A stretch of 64,000 nucleotides of DNA from Haematococcus lacustris. Its lineage: Eukaryota; Chlorophyta; Chlorophyceae; Chlamydomonadales; Haematococcaceae. The DNA lies in NCBI GenBank assembly GCA_030144725.1, contig JASKMD010000021.1, forward strand, positions 1,075,768 to 1,139,767, given 5' to 3'. Within the stretch, counting starts at the first letter, position 1. Every line of letters begins with the position of its first letter. The position numbers were made by a program, and so were the translations under genes. Below the pieces are notes generated by a model, which worked only from the letters and a program-made list of their open reading frames with translations, did not search any database and had not been told where the DNA came from. Positions 1 to 10,514 of the stretch are shown in pieces.

Positions 1-370
1 ACCCTCACCACCATCACCAACTAGCGGCAACCAGGTGGCCGACACTCAGCCCTGATCAGCAGCAGATGCAAGCTCCTGTGCGTTTGAATCAGCCGGCCTA
101 AAGTTGCGCTGTGGGTGCTGCTGGTCGCCAGTGGACTCCTGCTGGCTGCAATGCTGCTGCTGCTCCTGCTGCTGCTGCTGCTGTGCAAGCCCACCTTCTC
201 CTGTCGCTTACGAGCCGCCTCAATCTGGCGGATGGCCGTGTCCTTCTCCCCACTCTTCTTCTGCCGGCCACTCAGCCGGGGGCCACGAGACTCAACCTGG
301 GCAGCAGGGCGGCACCCCCCTTCAAGTAGGGCAGGCTGGACGCCTGTAGCAGTGCCCCAGTGCCTACTAC

Positions 371-802
371 CTTCCCAGACTCGTTTGCTGTCTTCATGAT
401 TTCTTTGCGCTGCCTGGCCTTGTCCCGCTCCTCTGCTCGGTCGGCCAGGATCATTTCACGGTCAAGCTCTGTCATGGCCATCAGCCTGCGCCGATCCTCC
501 TCGTCGATGTAGAGGTCGCTGCCATATCCATCGTCGTCGTCCTCGTCGTCAACAGGTTCAGGAGCAGACTTCCCGCGGCTCTTCCCGGCTGAATTGTTTT
601 GCGCTTTTCCGCGCTTGGCCGTGTTTCTGCGCTGTGACCTGCTTCCATCTTCTTCCTCGCTGTCGTCGAACTCCAAGTCCGAGCTTTCCTCACTGCCACT
701 TCCTGCGTGCTTACTACGGCTACGCTTCCTGCTGCTGGCTGGACCTCGTGCTCGTCCAGCCACATGCAGGAGTTCCTCAATCAATTCTGGGTCGTCTGCC
801 AT
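371..802 (-). CDS. RTF1/VIP5-like PAF1-complex subunit, N-terminal exon (partial)
   Basis: Visible protein starts MADDPELIEELLHVAG and continues through an acidic, serine-rich stretch and a basic stretch to YGSDLYIDEEDRRRLMAMTE-LDREMILADRAEERDKARQRKE. This last part matches the region of RTF1 (plant VIP5) just before the Plus3 domain, where 'GSDLY-DEED...L--M-E--REMIL--R' is conserved. RTF1 belongs to the PAF1 complex, which travels with RNA polymerase II and promotes histone H2B ubiquitination. The ATG at 802 is chosen because it begins the conserved acidic N-terminus; an upstream in-frame TTG at 826 is not a credible start. The exon probably ends at 371, where AAG is followed by GTAGTAGG on the minus strand, a good splice donor. 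Plus3 and C-terminal exons must lie to the left of the window. Family call confident; exon end likely. Confidence 0.8.
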
Positions 803-1009
803 TTCTGAGTGTTCGACTACATTCAATAGCTACATAGATAGCCAACCCTTCATGTTGTTACGCACATGGTGTTGGCTTGCAATATGCAACATTATTGTTG
901 CATGGGCGGTAAGGCACTTTTTCATCAGTACCTACCGGCGACAACTGGCGGACAGCATAGACGCACGAATTCATTGGCAGGGTGCTGGCACAGCATCAAC
1001 AGGCAGCCC

Positions 1010-1062
1010 CATATTCCCTCATTAGGGCCTCCATTTGAGCCGGACCAGTAGTGGCCACTAGC
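1010..1062. mobile_element. Left piece of interrupted Fanzor-like element end
   Basis: Contains CCCTCATTAGGGCCTCCATTTGAGCCGGACCAG followed by GTGGCCACTAGC (described here in two parts). The same text occurs at 20927-20985 and, reverse-complemented, at 13672-13715. The sequence stops at 1062 and resumes at 3337 on the far side of the TCAGG element, so this is one end of an older element that was split by the later insertion. Confidence 0.75.
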
Positions 1063-3336
1063 TCAGGATGTCCCAACATGGGGTTGGTAATCTTCATGCA
1101 AATACTCTTTCAATACTGCACCATTTCTGATAGCGTTTGTCACATTGACACCTGCGAATTAGTGCGCATCTACTGGCAAGCGGCGCGTTACCTCTTGCAA
1201 GTGAGGCCATGCCGGCGCAAGCGAGCGCGGATACACCTCAGCTGCTCACCATCGATTGTTCTAGTGGTATGTAGCGGCATCAGGGATGGAACTGCGCCTG
1301 CTATCGAGCCAGAAGTACAATCTCATTTCAGCCCGCCAGGCTTGCTCCACGAGCCTTTCATTGGTGCAGGCGGCGTCGGAAGACCGTCGTTGGGCAAGAA
1401 ATAACGCGACATTGCAACGAGGTGCGATTTGATAGAGGTCTCTCTGGCCAGCCACACAGAAAAAAGGACCCCCTTGCACAAACCGGCATGTTGTGAGCTG
1501 ACCACTCTGAGTTATTAGAATGTCTCGTTATTACTTTGTTCATTACTCAACGACACAGCTGCTGGAAAAGAAAGCACGGCAAACCATCAATTAGGCCCGC
1601 CTCCTCACCCTTTGGCGTGACCCAACTCTGCCTTGCAGGATTGACTAGCCTACTCCGGCCGAACCCCCTTGCAGCCCCACCACCTCCCAGCCCCCGCCGA
1701 AGCCTCCCACCCCCTCCCGCCCCCTCCCAGCCCCTTTACTGCCCTGCCACCCCTTCCCAACCCCTCCCAGCCCCTCCCAGCCCCCTCACTGCCCTCCCAC
1801 CCCCTCCTAGCCCCCTCCTCCCAGCCCCTCCCAGCCCCTCCCACTCCCTCCCAGCCCCCTCACTGCCCTCCCACCCCCTCCTAGCCCCCTCACTGCCCCG
1901 CCAACCCTTCCCACCCCCTGTCCAGCCCCTCCCAGCCCCTCCCACTCCCTCCCAGCCCCGCCCACCCCCGCCACCCCCTCCCACCCCTTCCCACCCCCTC
2001 CCGACCCCTCCTTCATCCCCACCCATGAGGTCCTCAGCCTGGCAGCATGCTCAGCTGCAAGCACTTGCAGCATACACCTAGGGCTCGGCTATACCTCAGC
2101 ACAGCCCTAGCGTTGCTGTTGAAGAGCACGCAGCAAGGCGCCGGCTTGCCAGCTATTGCCTTGGCGGCTGTTCATCGCCAGAGCAGTGTGCTGAGTGGCC
2201 GATCACTCACCGGTCGCGTGGCGAGCATGCACCACTGTGGAGGTCCGGCAACTGCGTGTGGTGCTACAAGTACCTTGCGGCAGAAGCTCGAGCACCAACT
2301 AGGCAGTTGGCTTCGGCAGCTGAGGTTGGAGAATGAGGCTGGGCTTGAGGCATGGGCTGAGGCTGGGCTGGGCTTGGCTGGTGGTGCCGCCCCTGGCCTG
2401 GGCTGCCCCCCCCTGGCCTGGCTGCGCCCCGCTGGGCTGCGGCTGGCTGGGCTGGTGCTAGGGCCGCCCCTGGCCTGCCCCCCCCTGGCCTGGGCTGCGC
2501 CCCCCTGGGCTGCGGCTGGCAGCTGGTGCTGGTGCCGCGCCTGGCCTGCCCCCCCCTGGCCTGGCTGCGCCCCCCTGGGCTGCGGCTGGCAGCTGGTGCT
2601 GGGCTGCGCGCCCCTGACCGGCCCCGGATCCGCCCTGCTGATCACCCCCCTGGCAGCAGCAGGCAGCTGGTGCTGGTGCCGCCCCTGACCTGCCCCCCCC
2701 TCCTGCTGCACCCCCCTGGCAGCAGCAGGCAGCTGGTGCTGGTGCTGCCCCTGGGCTGCCCACCCCTCCAGCTGAGCAGCAGGGGGTCAGGGCGGAGCTG
2801 GACACAAGCTCGACACGCAAGCGGAGGGCGGGCGGGAGGGATCGGACCCAACATATCGAGCAAGGTAACGTAGCAATGGCCTACACACCTTGAGTGGCCT
2901 TACCGAGTGGCCAGGTAGTAGGTACTACTCACGAAGCGGTCAAGCAATGCAGCAGCCTTGTATACTTCCGAGCATGGGTGGAGGGGCGTCGTTACATCGG
3001 TTTGGCGTGCCATGTGCATTGTTTTGACTGCGGCGACTGTCCCTGACTGTTTGCAGAGGCTACTGGGCCACGTCGGTCGCGGCGGTCGGTCGCGGCAAGG
3101 CCCGCATGAGCAAAACTGGCATGAATTTGAATGTCGAGATTTGAGCCGCCATAGCACTCAGCACACTGCACAGTATTTAATGTTACAAGCTGCACCGCTT
3201 AGCTGACAGAGTCCTCTATCTAGGGATGTGCGAAACATAAATAGAAACCACGTGGCTGAGACGCGGCGTCGTTTTGATTACCAGGGGTCGGTTTCCTATC
3301 ATTTCCTGTCATGTTTTGCTAGTTGGGGTCGCCTGA
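1063..3336. mobile_element. TIR element, family A copy 1 (TCAGG...CCTGA), non-autonomous
   Basis: The left end reads TCAGGATGTCCCAAC and the right end, reverse-complemented, TCAGGCGACCCCAAC, giving terminal inverted repeats of about 15 bp. The element is flanked by an exact 7-bp direct repeat CACTAGC (1056-1062 and 3337-3343). A second copy lies at 52724-54500 with strong similarity over both outer parts (about 1069-1660 and 2750-3310). The centre (1660-2790) is low-complexity: CCCCTCCCAG-type pyrimidine repeats, then CTGGCAGCAGCAGG-type repeats. No transposase is visible. A short conserved stretch at 2775-2865 ends in AGCAAG|GTAAC, which looks like an exon with a donor, so a degenerate or unusual gene cannot be excluded. 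Superfamily is not assigned. Confidence 0.82.
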
Positions 3337-3840
3337 CACTAGCAGCCACTAGCGGGAATACTATAAGGTAATAGTAGCCCGACATAAATGGTGTTAATGG
3401 GCTGTGTGGAGTATACCCAATGCACATGGACATGGTGCATGAGTGCCTACCACCTACACTATTGCCTGACCGCGAGGGCTATTGTGTAGAGTTGCCATGA
3501 AAAACATGCGCTGATTGTAAGCTTATAACAGCTCAACAAAGGGGGACACACACTACTGTGCCCCAACAGGTTGTTGTTGCTGCTGCTGCTGCTCCTGCTG
3601 GGCCTTGGGTCGCTTGTCTCGCGCCCGCTTGTAGCCCAGGCCTGGGTACTCCTTGCCCTTGGCTGGCAGAGCTCCCTGCTCTGGCCAGTAACACAGCTCC
3701 GATGGCCGCCACCTGCTCTCCCCAATGCGTTGCATGTTCAGCCCTTCCAGCTGCGTTGTCGGATATGCATGTGACTACATCCACCACTGACAATGTCAGC
3801 CGCAGTCACATTCTGGCACGAGCAGGTGGTCTTGGCACAC
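3337..3840 (-). pseudogene. TnpB/Fanzor-like C-terminal tail, frameshifted copy
   Basis: On the minus strand, NMQRIGESRWRPSELCYWPE followed by QGALPAKGKEYPGLGYKRAR, a basic tail and a Gln run end at a stop at 3553-3555. The same tail occurs at 12960-13133 on the plus strand. Just upstream, in a second frame, ISDNAAG is visible at about 3735-3760. Joined across a one-frame slip this reads as a D-x-N-A-A-type motif followed by N-MQRIGE, which resembles the last RuvC motif of TnpB and Fanzor nucleases. The frame break, and the absence of an intact upstream body, make this copy dead. The sequence from 3337 to 3552 is the 3' flank of the element, shared with 13134-13300 and 20985-21200. Identification as Fanzor-like is inference from family knowledge. 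Confidence 0.5.
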
Positions 3841-4865
3841 ATAGTGTCCAGCTGTCAGGCCCCTGCTTGTGCCCACACAATGCACTAACCCCTGCCACCA
3901 CTTTGTCATGCCTGGCCTGGCATGGCATGGCTTGGCATCTTAGTTCTTGTTGGGCAATCAGAGGAGGACCAAGCAGCCCCTGCCAGCTGATGTGCGGTGT
4001 GTTGTAGGCACCCTCACCGCACAGCACACACGCGCTGTGCTGAAATGTATTGCGCAAGCACATGATGTCCCCGACCTTTGCAGCAAGTCCCAACCCCCGC
4101 AAAGGGCAGGGCGACCAAGCAGCATTACGGCTGCCGGCTCTAGCGGTGCGAGCTACCTTGTGCTTCATGGCAGAGCAGCTGGGTGGCGGCAGACATAGTA
4201 GGGCTCGCCCTTCTGGGGAAGGGTTTGGGTTAGCTAACCATGCCGGGCCCTGACCATGACTCAGCCACGCCCCACTTCCCTTAGTCTAGGTGTCTCTGGT
4301 CGCTGTGCTGGAAGCAATGCAAGGCAGCATGCATCTGTCAAATGCTCATGCGGCTATGCCAGCTCTAGCCCGCTGCCGTGCTCCTTTGCAGCAGGAACTG
4401 CCAAGATGCCAGTTGGACAGACTGACAGGGGGGACCCCAGCCCCTTAAGCAGAACCCCAAGGCTCAGGGTCAGGGTCAGGGTCAGGGTCAGGGTCAGGCC
4501 ACTTGAGTCTGATGTCACCCCAGGCGCTGCCACTGGCTGCAGTCACAGCCTGGTGCTGTGCTCTCAGCGTGCCACTGGCTGTGGCCAGCCTACCACTGGC
4601 TGCAGCGAGCCTGCAGCTGTGCACTCACCCGAGATCCCTGGATCAAACCCCAAGCTGTGATGCAGCTGTTATGTCCCCAATGTCTGGATCAGGCGCAGCA
4701 CCCAGACTGGCTGCTCTCAGGCCTTCAGGCATCTGTGTGGGGTGCGCAGCCAGCTTGAACCAGGCATGGCGCCCTGACTGTGACAGTTGTACACCCATTG
4801 CTTTCAGAGGGGCTGGCATCTGTTGGTGGGAAGCTGGGTGGAAGGTGGTGTGCTGCCGGCTTGCA
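3841..4865. other. Intergenic, 3' side of TGS1; no gene seen
   Basis: Reading frames here show no recognised motif and no splice-supported continuation. The left part (to about 4240) may be further decayed body of the Fanzor-like element on the minus strand, but I cannot align it to anything. An AGGGTC hexamer is repeated about six times at 4464-4499, and 4500-4640 contains short imperfect CCACTGGCTG repeats. Confidence 0.5.
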
Positions 4866-7800
4866 TCAGGTGTAGCAGTAGAAGGTGACGCCCTTGAGGC
4901 GGCAGTTGACGTAGTTGCGCTCCACCTGCCACACCTGGCCCGCTGGCACCAAGGCAGCCAGCTCAGCCAGCAGCGTGGTGCGCGGCAGGAACAGCGCAAC
5001 CACACCGCGGGAGGGGGACCCGGGCACGCCCTGCAGCACCTGGCCCTGGCCCTGGCCGCCCCCTGCAGCAGCAGCTGGCTCGGCCCCCCCCGCTGGCTGT
5101 GCAAGCGCTGCGGCCAGGTGGCCCTGCTCCACCGCTGCCAGCTGGTGCCTGCCCCCCACATACAGCGGGCTGGGGCTGGCCCTGGCTGCGGCTGCGGCTG
5201 AGGTGGCGGCTGGGCCCTGTGTTGAGCGCCGCACCACCCCCAGCGCCACCTGCAGCAGGTGCTGGATGCTGAAGCTCATGCCCTCAGCTGGCTGCAGCAC
5301 CTGGAAGGCGTCGCACCTGCAGCCAAGGTCAGGGCAGGGCGGGCAAGGTGGAGTGAGTTGGAGTGAGTGGAGTGCTGTGCTGTGCTGTGCTGTGCTGTGC
5401 TGTGCTGTGCGGTGCTGTGCGGATGGGTTGGGTTGGGTTGGGTTGGGCTGCTGTGCATCACGGTGAGGTGCCGGGTGTTTGAATGAGAAAGGCAGGAGGG
5501 GCAGGGCCTGGCGACCAGCCCTGCCACCCACCACTTGTAGCTGGGGCCCCCCCAGGGCGGTGACACGAAGATGGTGTCAGCGACCAAGGTTGGGGCGGCA
5601 GCGAAGAAGTCAGCGCAGAGCACCTGCAGTTCAGCAGCCCACCCACCAGCATTTGCTCCCCAGGACACCCAGGCCGCCTTCCCACCCCCCTCCCCTGACC
5701 CAGGACACCCAAGCCGCCTTCCCACCCCCCTCCCCTGACCCAGGACACCCAGGCCGCCTTCCCACCCCCCTCCCCTGACCCAGGACGGCCAGGGCCCCTG
5801 CCGCCCCCCACTCGGCAGAAGCAGCGGTGGCAATGCGCCTCACCCAGGCCAGCAGCTGCAGCAGCCCTACAGCCCCAGCCTGTCAGCGCCAGCAGCCCCC
5901 TGCAACCAACAAGCTTCCACCTAGCTCCCCCTGCACCCCACCTTCCACCTAGCTCCACCCCCGGCAGCCCTCACCCTCCACCCCCACCACCCCCAGGGTA
6001 AGCAGACCAGCCCCCTAGTGCCCCTTGGTGCCGCCTGCACCCACCACCCACCTCCACCTTGTGCCCCACCCCATAGACCCCTGCGTTGTGCTGTGCCATG
6101 GCTGCGCGCTTGGCGCTGATCTCCACCGCGTACACCAGCGGGTAGCGCTGCGCCAGGGCGATGACGTTGCCTGCACAGCCCGCCATGGCGTCCAGTGCCA
6201 CCTGGCCTGCGCTGTGGGCCCTGCACTGCCCTGCCTGGTGCTGCGCCAGCACCTCAGGGGTCACGGACCACCAGCCCTCAGTGTCCATCTGCACAGACAC
6301 ATTGGCAGCTGTGACACCAGGCGGCAGGCAGCAGGCAGCAGGCGGCAGGCAGCCAGCTCGCTTTACAGGGGCTTCCGTGCTCCTGCCGCCCTTCTGTGTC
6401 CTGTATGTCACCTCCCTGCCTGGCCACCTCTGAAACATGGCTTGGCATAGCCAACGCTCCGATAGCGATGAAGATCAGAACACTGCCCTGCACCGCCTCG
6501 CCACTGCCCACCACCCAGCCAACGCTTCAACAGCGATCCACCCCCCCCCACTGCTCCGCTCTGGCCCCCACTGCCCGCACCTGCACGCCCTGGTCCAGCT
6601 TTGAGAACAGGCTGTAGCGCTGCAGCCAGTACTTGAACATGTTGCGGGGCAGCAGCGTGCGCACGTAGGCCTTGGTGCCGGGCTCCAGGGCAAGGCGCCC
6701 CACACCTCGCACTGCAGGCCCTGGCCCGACCCCCTCAGCCCCCTGCACCGCCTGCGCCTGATCAGGACCCACTGGCGCCCCCTGTGGGCCCCCCTGAGCC
6801 TGATTAGGCAATGCTGGTGCGCCGCCTGACTCCCCCTGAGCTGCAGCCGCCTGCTGAGGGGGGGGGGCTGCAGCCGCCTGCCCCTCCTGGCTCCCTGCCG
6901 GCAGCAGCTGGGGCTGCAGGAGACAGCTGACGGCCTGGGCAGCGGGGGGGCTGGCAGCAGCAGCCAGGGTGGAGCTAGGGGGGCGGGACCCAGTAGCGGG
7001 CGGGGGGGCAGAGAAGCCCGGAGGGGGAGGTAGGGGCGGGCGGCGCACAGCCTGGGCCTCTGGCCCCCTGCCCCCACCTGCTGATGCTGGGCCCATGGCG
7101 GCGCTGGCTGCAGGCTGAGGGGGGAAGCCTGGGGGGGCAGACCGGGCAGCTGCCATGGGGCTTGCCGGCAGGTGCGGCGGTGCCCCAGGCGGCGAGCCCC
7201 AGCCTGCCTGGGCCCCCTGCTGGCCCTGCATGGAAGGCGGAGGCATGCCCCACCCTGCTGCAGGCCCAACGCAGGGTGGCTGCTGCCAGGGGGGTGGGGG
7301 GGTCTGAGGGGCGAGGTGGGTAGGCCACGCTGAGCCTGAGCCTGGGCCTGGGCCTGGGTCAGGTTGCTGGCCGTGCAGCAGCGCCCGCTCCAAGTCTGCC
7401 AGGTCCACCAGCCCTGCCCTGTGACCCCCTGGCCTCAGCAGGCCCGGCCGAGCAGCCGCCTCCCTCCCCCCCTCCCCCGCTGCTTGCGGCAGCCAGTGCT
7501 GGGCCCCCCCCTGCCCTGTGGGCCCTGCGGCCTGGTAGGGGGCCTGCTGGGCAGCAGCCGCGTGGAGGGCGGCTGCGCTGCGCACGCTGTCCGCCTCCTC
7601 CTTCAGCCAGCAGGGCACGAAGCCGCAGCCGGGCGCCTGCCACTGGTGCACCCCGCTGCACAGGTTGAAGTAGAACACGGGGGGGGGGCCATGGGGCCCG
7701 GGGGGGGCGGCAAACAGCTCCTGCCACTGCATGGCCTCAGCGGGCATGGCTGCAAGGTAGGGATGCAGGGGCGGCAGGGGGGGAAGGCTGCAGGGGGGTG

Positions 7801-8143
7801 AGGGAGCAGGGGGGGAGGGGGGGGGGAGGGGGGGGAGGGGGGGAGGGTCAGGCACAGGCTGACGCGGGCTAGGGCTGCCTTGTACCGTCTGGCAGCTGGG
7901 CCGCATGCCCTGCTGCCCCTGGCCTTGTGGCTGCTGCCCCTGGCCCTGCTGCTGTGGGGCTAAGCGAGTGCAGCAGCCCTGGGCACTGTCCCCACAGGCT
8001 CCAGAGTGCAGGGCTCCTGGCTGCGCTGGGCCGCCCTCTGCCCCCTTCCTACGCTGCTCGCCCTTGGCTCCACCAGCCCCCTGCCTGTTGCCCAGCTGGC
8101 TGCTGCCCCGAGCTTGGCTGCTGGCTGTAGGAGGGGTGTTCAC
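4866..8143 (-). CDS. TGS1: Trimethylguanosine synthase with WW-like domain (TGS1)
   Basis: Exons on the minus strand: 8143(?)-6581, 6288-6052, 5623-5535 and 5316-4866 (stop). All three junctions keep the frame. The C-terminal methyltransferase reads KYWLQRYSLFSKLDQGV, WWSVTPE, VALDAMAGCAGNVIALAQR (AdoMet loop), FVSPPWGGPSYK (catalytic SPPWGGP), VALFLPR and QVERNYVNCRLKGVTFYCY. These match TGS1, which turns m7G caps of snRNA/snoRNA into 2,2,7-trimethylguanosine in the nucleus and Cajal bodies. Upstream, MQWQELFAAPPGPHGPPPVF-YFNLCSGVHQWQAP is a WW-like module, as in plant TGS1, where the WW domain precedes the methyltransferase. A long Gln/Pro/Ala linker separates the two. The 8143 start is a GTG and is only the limit of the open frame; ATGs at 7906 or near the WW domain, or an upstream exon, are alternatives. 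About 779 residues as modelled. Confidence 0.88.
5366..5450. repeat. GTGCT and GGGTT microsatellites in TGS1 intron 3
   Basis: A pentamer GTGCT run (about 5368-5420) is followed by GGGTT units (5426-5447). Both lie inside the intron between the SPPWGGP exon and the last exon of TGS1. Confidence 0.85.
5661..5780. repeat. 40-bp tandem repeat, three copies, TGS1 intron 2
   Basis: Three head-to-tail 40-bp units (5661-5700, 5701-5740, 5741-5780), each starting AGGACACCCA and ending CCCCTGACCC, differ at one base. A fourth unit decays after AGGAC. The array sits in the intron between methyltransferase exons 2 and 3. Confidence 0.9.
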
Positions 8144-8750
8144 AGCTGCACCCTGTAGCAGCTCCAGCTGTTGCCAGGTCAGGGGGGAAGACGTGGGCGG
8201 TGACTGACTGCATTCCTTGCCATGGGCTCCACCACTCCGCTACACGCCAAGAGTGGCATAACAACAGGCATGGTCAGTGGCATGGCGCTAGGCACCTTGC
8301 CCTGGGCCCTGGGATGCGGAGAGGCAGCCACAAGACACGTACTTGTTGGCTGCCAAAGGACGTGGGCAACCCAACTGCCGCCAAGCTGGCGGATACGTCT
8401 TCAGCGGTGTAGTCCTGCTGCGCGGGAGGATCGCACGCCCTGCGGCAACGGAAGCAGCTGACAGCGAGCTGTTGCGCATGCGGGGATGTGGGTCTAGACG
8501 CACCCTTGCAGCCCAATGTCTGTGAGGAGTACGGATGTGATGAGCAGCGGGCCCAGGCGGTACGTCTTGGTGTCCGTGGCGCTCAGGGCTTCCGCGGTAA
8601 CTGCCGTGGTCTCTTCTGCACGGGCGTGCAGAGTCACGAGATCCATTTGTTGCCGCCTCGCTGACCCACATCCTGGCCCTCGCTCGGCTGACTGACATGA
8701 ACGGTTATCTCGGTTGGTGGTTTCATGCTTAGAACAGTCGTAAGTACACA
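8144..8750. other. Region upstream of TGS1; promoter or first exon
   Basis: The TGS1 frame stays open for a short distance upstream of 8143 without an in-frame ATG, so a small first exon may lie here. I see no other gene. Confidence 0.4.
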
Positions 8751-9079
8751 TGGTCACCCCGGCCATTGGCCATGCCAATCCGTGACAGGCCTGCCGCTCG
8801 CACCACGCTCTAGTGAAGGGTAGCGAAGGCTATCGCGGTAACTCACGCGCGCTAAAACTCGCGTTTTGCACTGAAGCCTTGTCCCAGTACACCGCCCGCC
8901 ACCAGGTCGAAACTTGAGATAGCGCAAACAAGCAGCGACCCACCTACAAGAGCAGGGTGGCGAGGCGCTCCGTGGCGTCCGTAGCAAAGTTCGCACCATG
9001 GAGGCAGCCTCGCAGTACTGCGGAGTAGGCCATCGCAGTGCGCCATGCTACCGAGCCATGTCATTACACCACGAGACTG

Positions 9080-9346
9080 AGTCACTAGTTGTGCAGCTGG
9101 CACCACACACTCTACATTATGCACACCTGCCAACTGCTGAGCCTTGCACTCTGCACTGAGATCTGGGTGATCAGCCAAGACTCTGGCTGCCATGCTGTGC
9201 TTGAATACCCCACCCTCAGAGTCATGGCGGCCCTTGAAATGAGATGTGGCTCCATACGACCACCACACTGACACCCTGTACCTCATGGCCATGCGCCGGT
9301 CCAGAGCAAGCTGGTGCTGGGCATCCTGCAGCTCTTGCTGGTCCAT
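9080..9346 (-). pseudogene. Transposase fragment of family B
   Basis: Reads QELQDAQHQLALDRRMAM, then VWWSYGATSHFKGRHDSEGG and VFKH...LADH...C-AQQL. This is the same as the central part of the 37169-38269 transposase, but the segment carrying SDGCAGQFKG between QEL and the Arg-Arg-Met is missing. It therefore lacks a probable catalytic Asp and cannot be active. Confidence 0.75.
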
Positions 9347-10210
9347 GCTTAGCTGCTGCTGAGCGCCCCGGCCAAGGCAGGTGCGTGGGCGCTTATGGCC
9401 CCATGTGCTGACATCCCTGCTTGACTGTTGTGGTGTTGCAATGGCTGTTTCAAGGGCTGGCAGCTCGGTAGGGCTCTGCAGGGTGTAGGATGGAGGAGGA
9501 GGATGTTAAGGTATGGGTTCCCGCCACAATGGTGGATTCCGCCACAATGGAGGTGTCCGCCACTGCCATTGCCACTACTTACCAGCTTGGCACGTATCGC
9601 TCTCGCCTGTGCCAGGCCAGCGCGGCGTCGGGGTCCAGGAGGGCTCATCGCATTTTTCGGTATCAATGTCGCGCACTGTGCGAGAAATGCAGAGATGTGG
9701 GCGCCTAGCGACTACACAGCGTCCAACCCGTCGGGGATACCCCCGAGGACGCCGCCAATCGCCCCCTGTGATGAGCTCGCCCCATGCCAGATTCACCCTC
9801 TGTCACATGTTGTCATTGTATGTAACACACAAGGTGATGGAGCATGTCTTGGACCGCATCCCGGAATATAGACCCGCCCAGCTATCAATGAAAGGTGGAA
9901 GCACGTGGAAAGGACCAAAGGCCAAAAAGTTTATGGTCTTGACAGAAGCCCCGAAATGATGGGGTCTAGGCTTCAGCAGAGTGCACGGTAGCGAATTAAA
10001 GTCCACGCACGGTGCTGCTGACACCTTAGTGAGATGCTCTGCTTGCTTGGAGGGAGGGTTAGGCAGGTCTCGCGCCAGGTGTCAGGAAGGGCCCGGGCCA
10101 TGAGGGGTCCCGACCCAACCCAGGGAATCTTGCGCTTCGACCTGCGACCCACGTACGGTGGCACCCCGTTGAGCCCCAGGCTGCAGCGAGCGACCATGTT
10201 CACAGTCCGC
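9347..10210. other. Interior of the family B remnant; no further gene
   Basis: Short direct repeats (CCGCCACAATGG at about 9522 and 9540) and unrelated open frames only. Confidence 0.45.
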
Positions 10211-10514
10211 GGGAATGGCGGGCGGTGTACTGGGACAAGGCTTCAGTGCAAAACGCGAGTTTTAGCGCGCGTGACTTACCGCGATAGCCTCAGCTACCCT
10301 TCACTAGCGCGTGGTGTAAGCGGCAGGCCTGTCACGGATTGGCATGGCCAATGGCCGGGGTGACCACATACATAACGTGTAACATAGCATTGATATGTCG
10401 CTGTAGAGCTTGGTAGAGGATGCTGCGAAGCAGGCAGAGTAAACGTAATCGTAATGCCTCGGACATAAAAGTTGACCGCGAGCTCGAGGCGGTGTTGAAC
10501 ATCAAATTCTTGGT

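Larger units (their letters stand above)
8751..10366. mobile_element. DDE transposon remnant, family B small copy (about 1.6 kb)
   Basis: The two ends are long inverted repeats of about 145 bp (8751-8900 against 10212-10366), beginning TGGTCACCCCGGCCATTGG and sharing TGCCAATCCGTGACAGGCC further in. The first 20 bases resemble the ends of the 36725-41884 element (GGTCACCCCCCGCCATTGGC). A transposase fragment related to that element lies inside on the minus strand. Target duplication is not clear (TACACAT and ACATACA on the two sides are only loosely alike). Confidence 0.8.

Noticed and set aside
4866..5534. Single-exon reading of the TGS1 C-terminus from 5534
   Set aside because: The part upstream of 5316 is intron containing GTGCT/GGGTT microsatellites; splice phases give a better join to SPPWGGPSYK.
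9428..9959. Overlapping plus-strand frames of about 147 residues inside the 1.6-kb transposon
   Set aside because: No recognisable motif; region is the decayed interior of the element.
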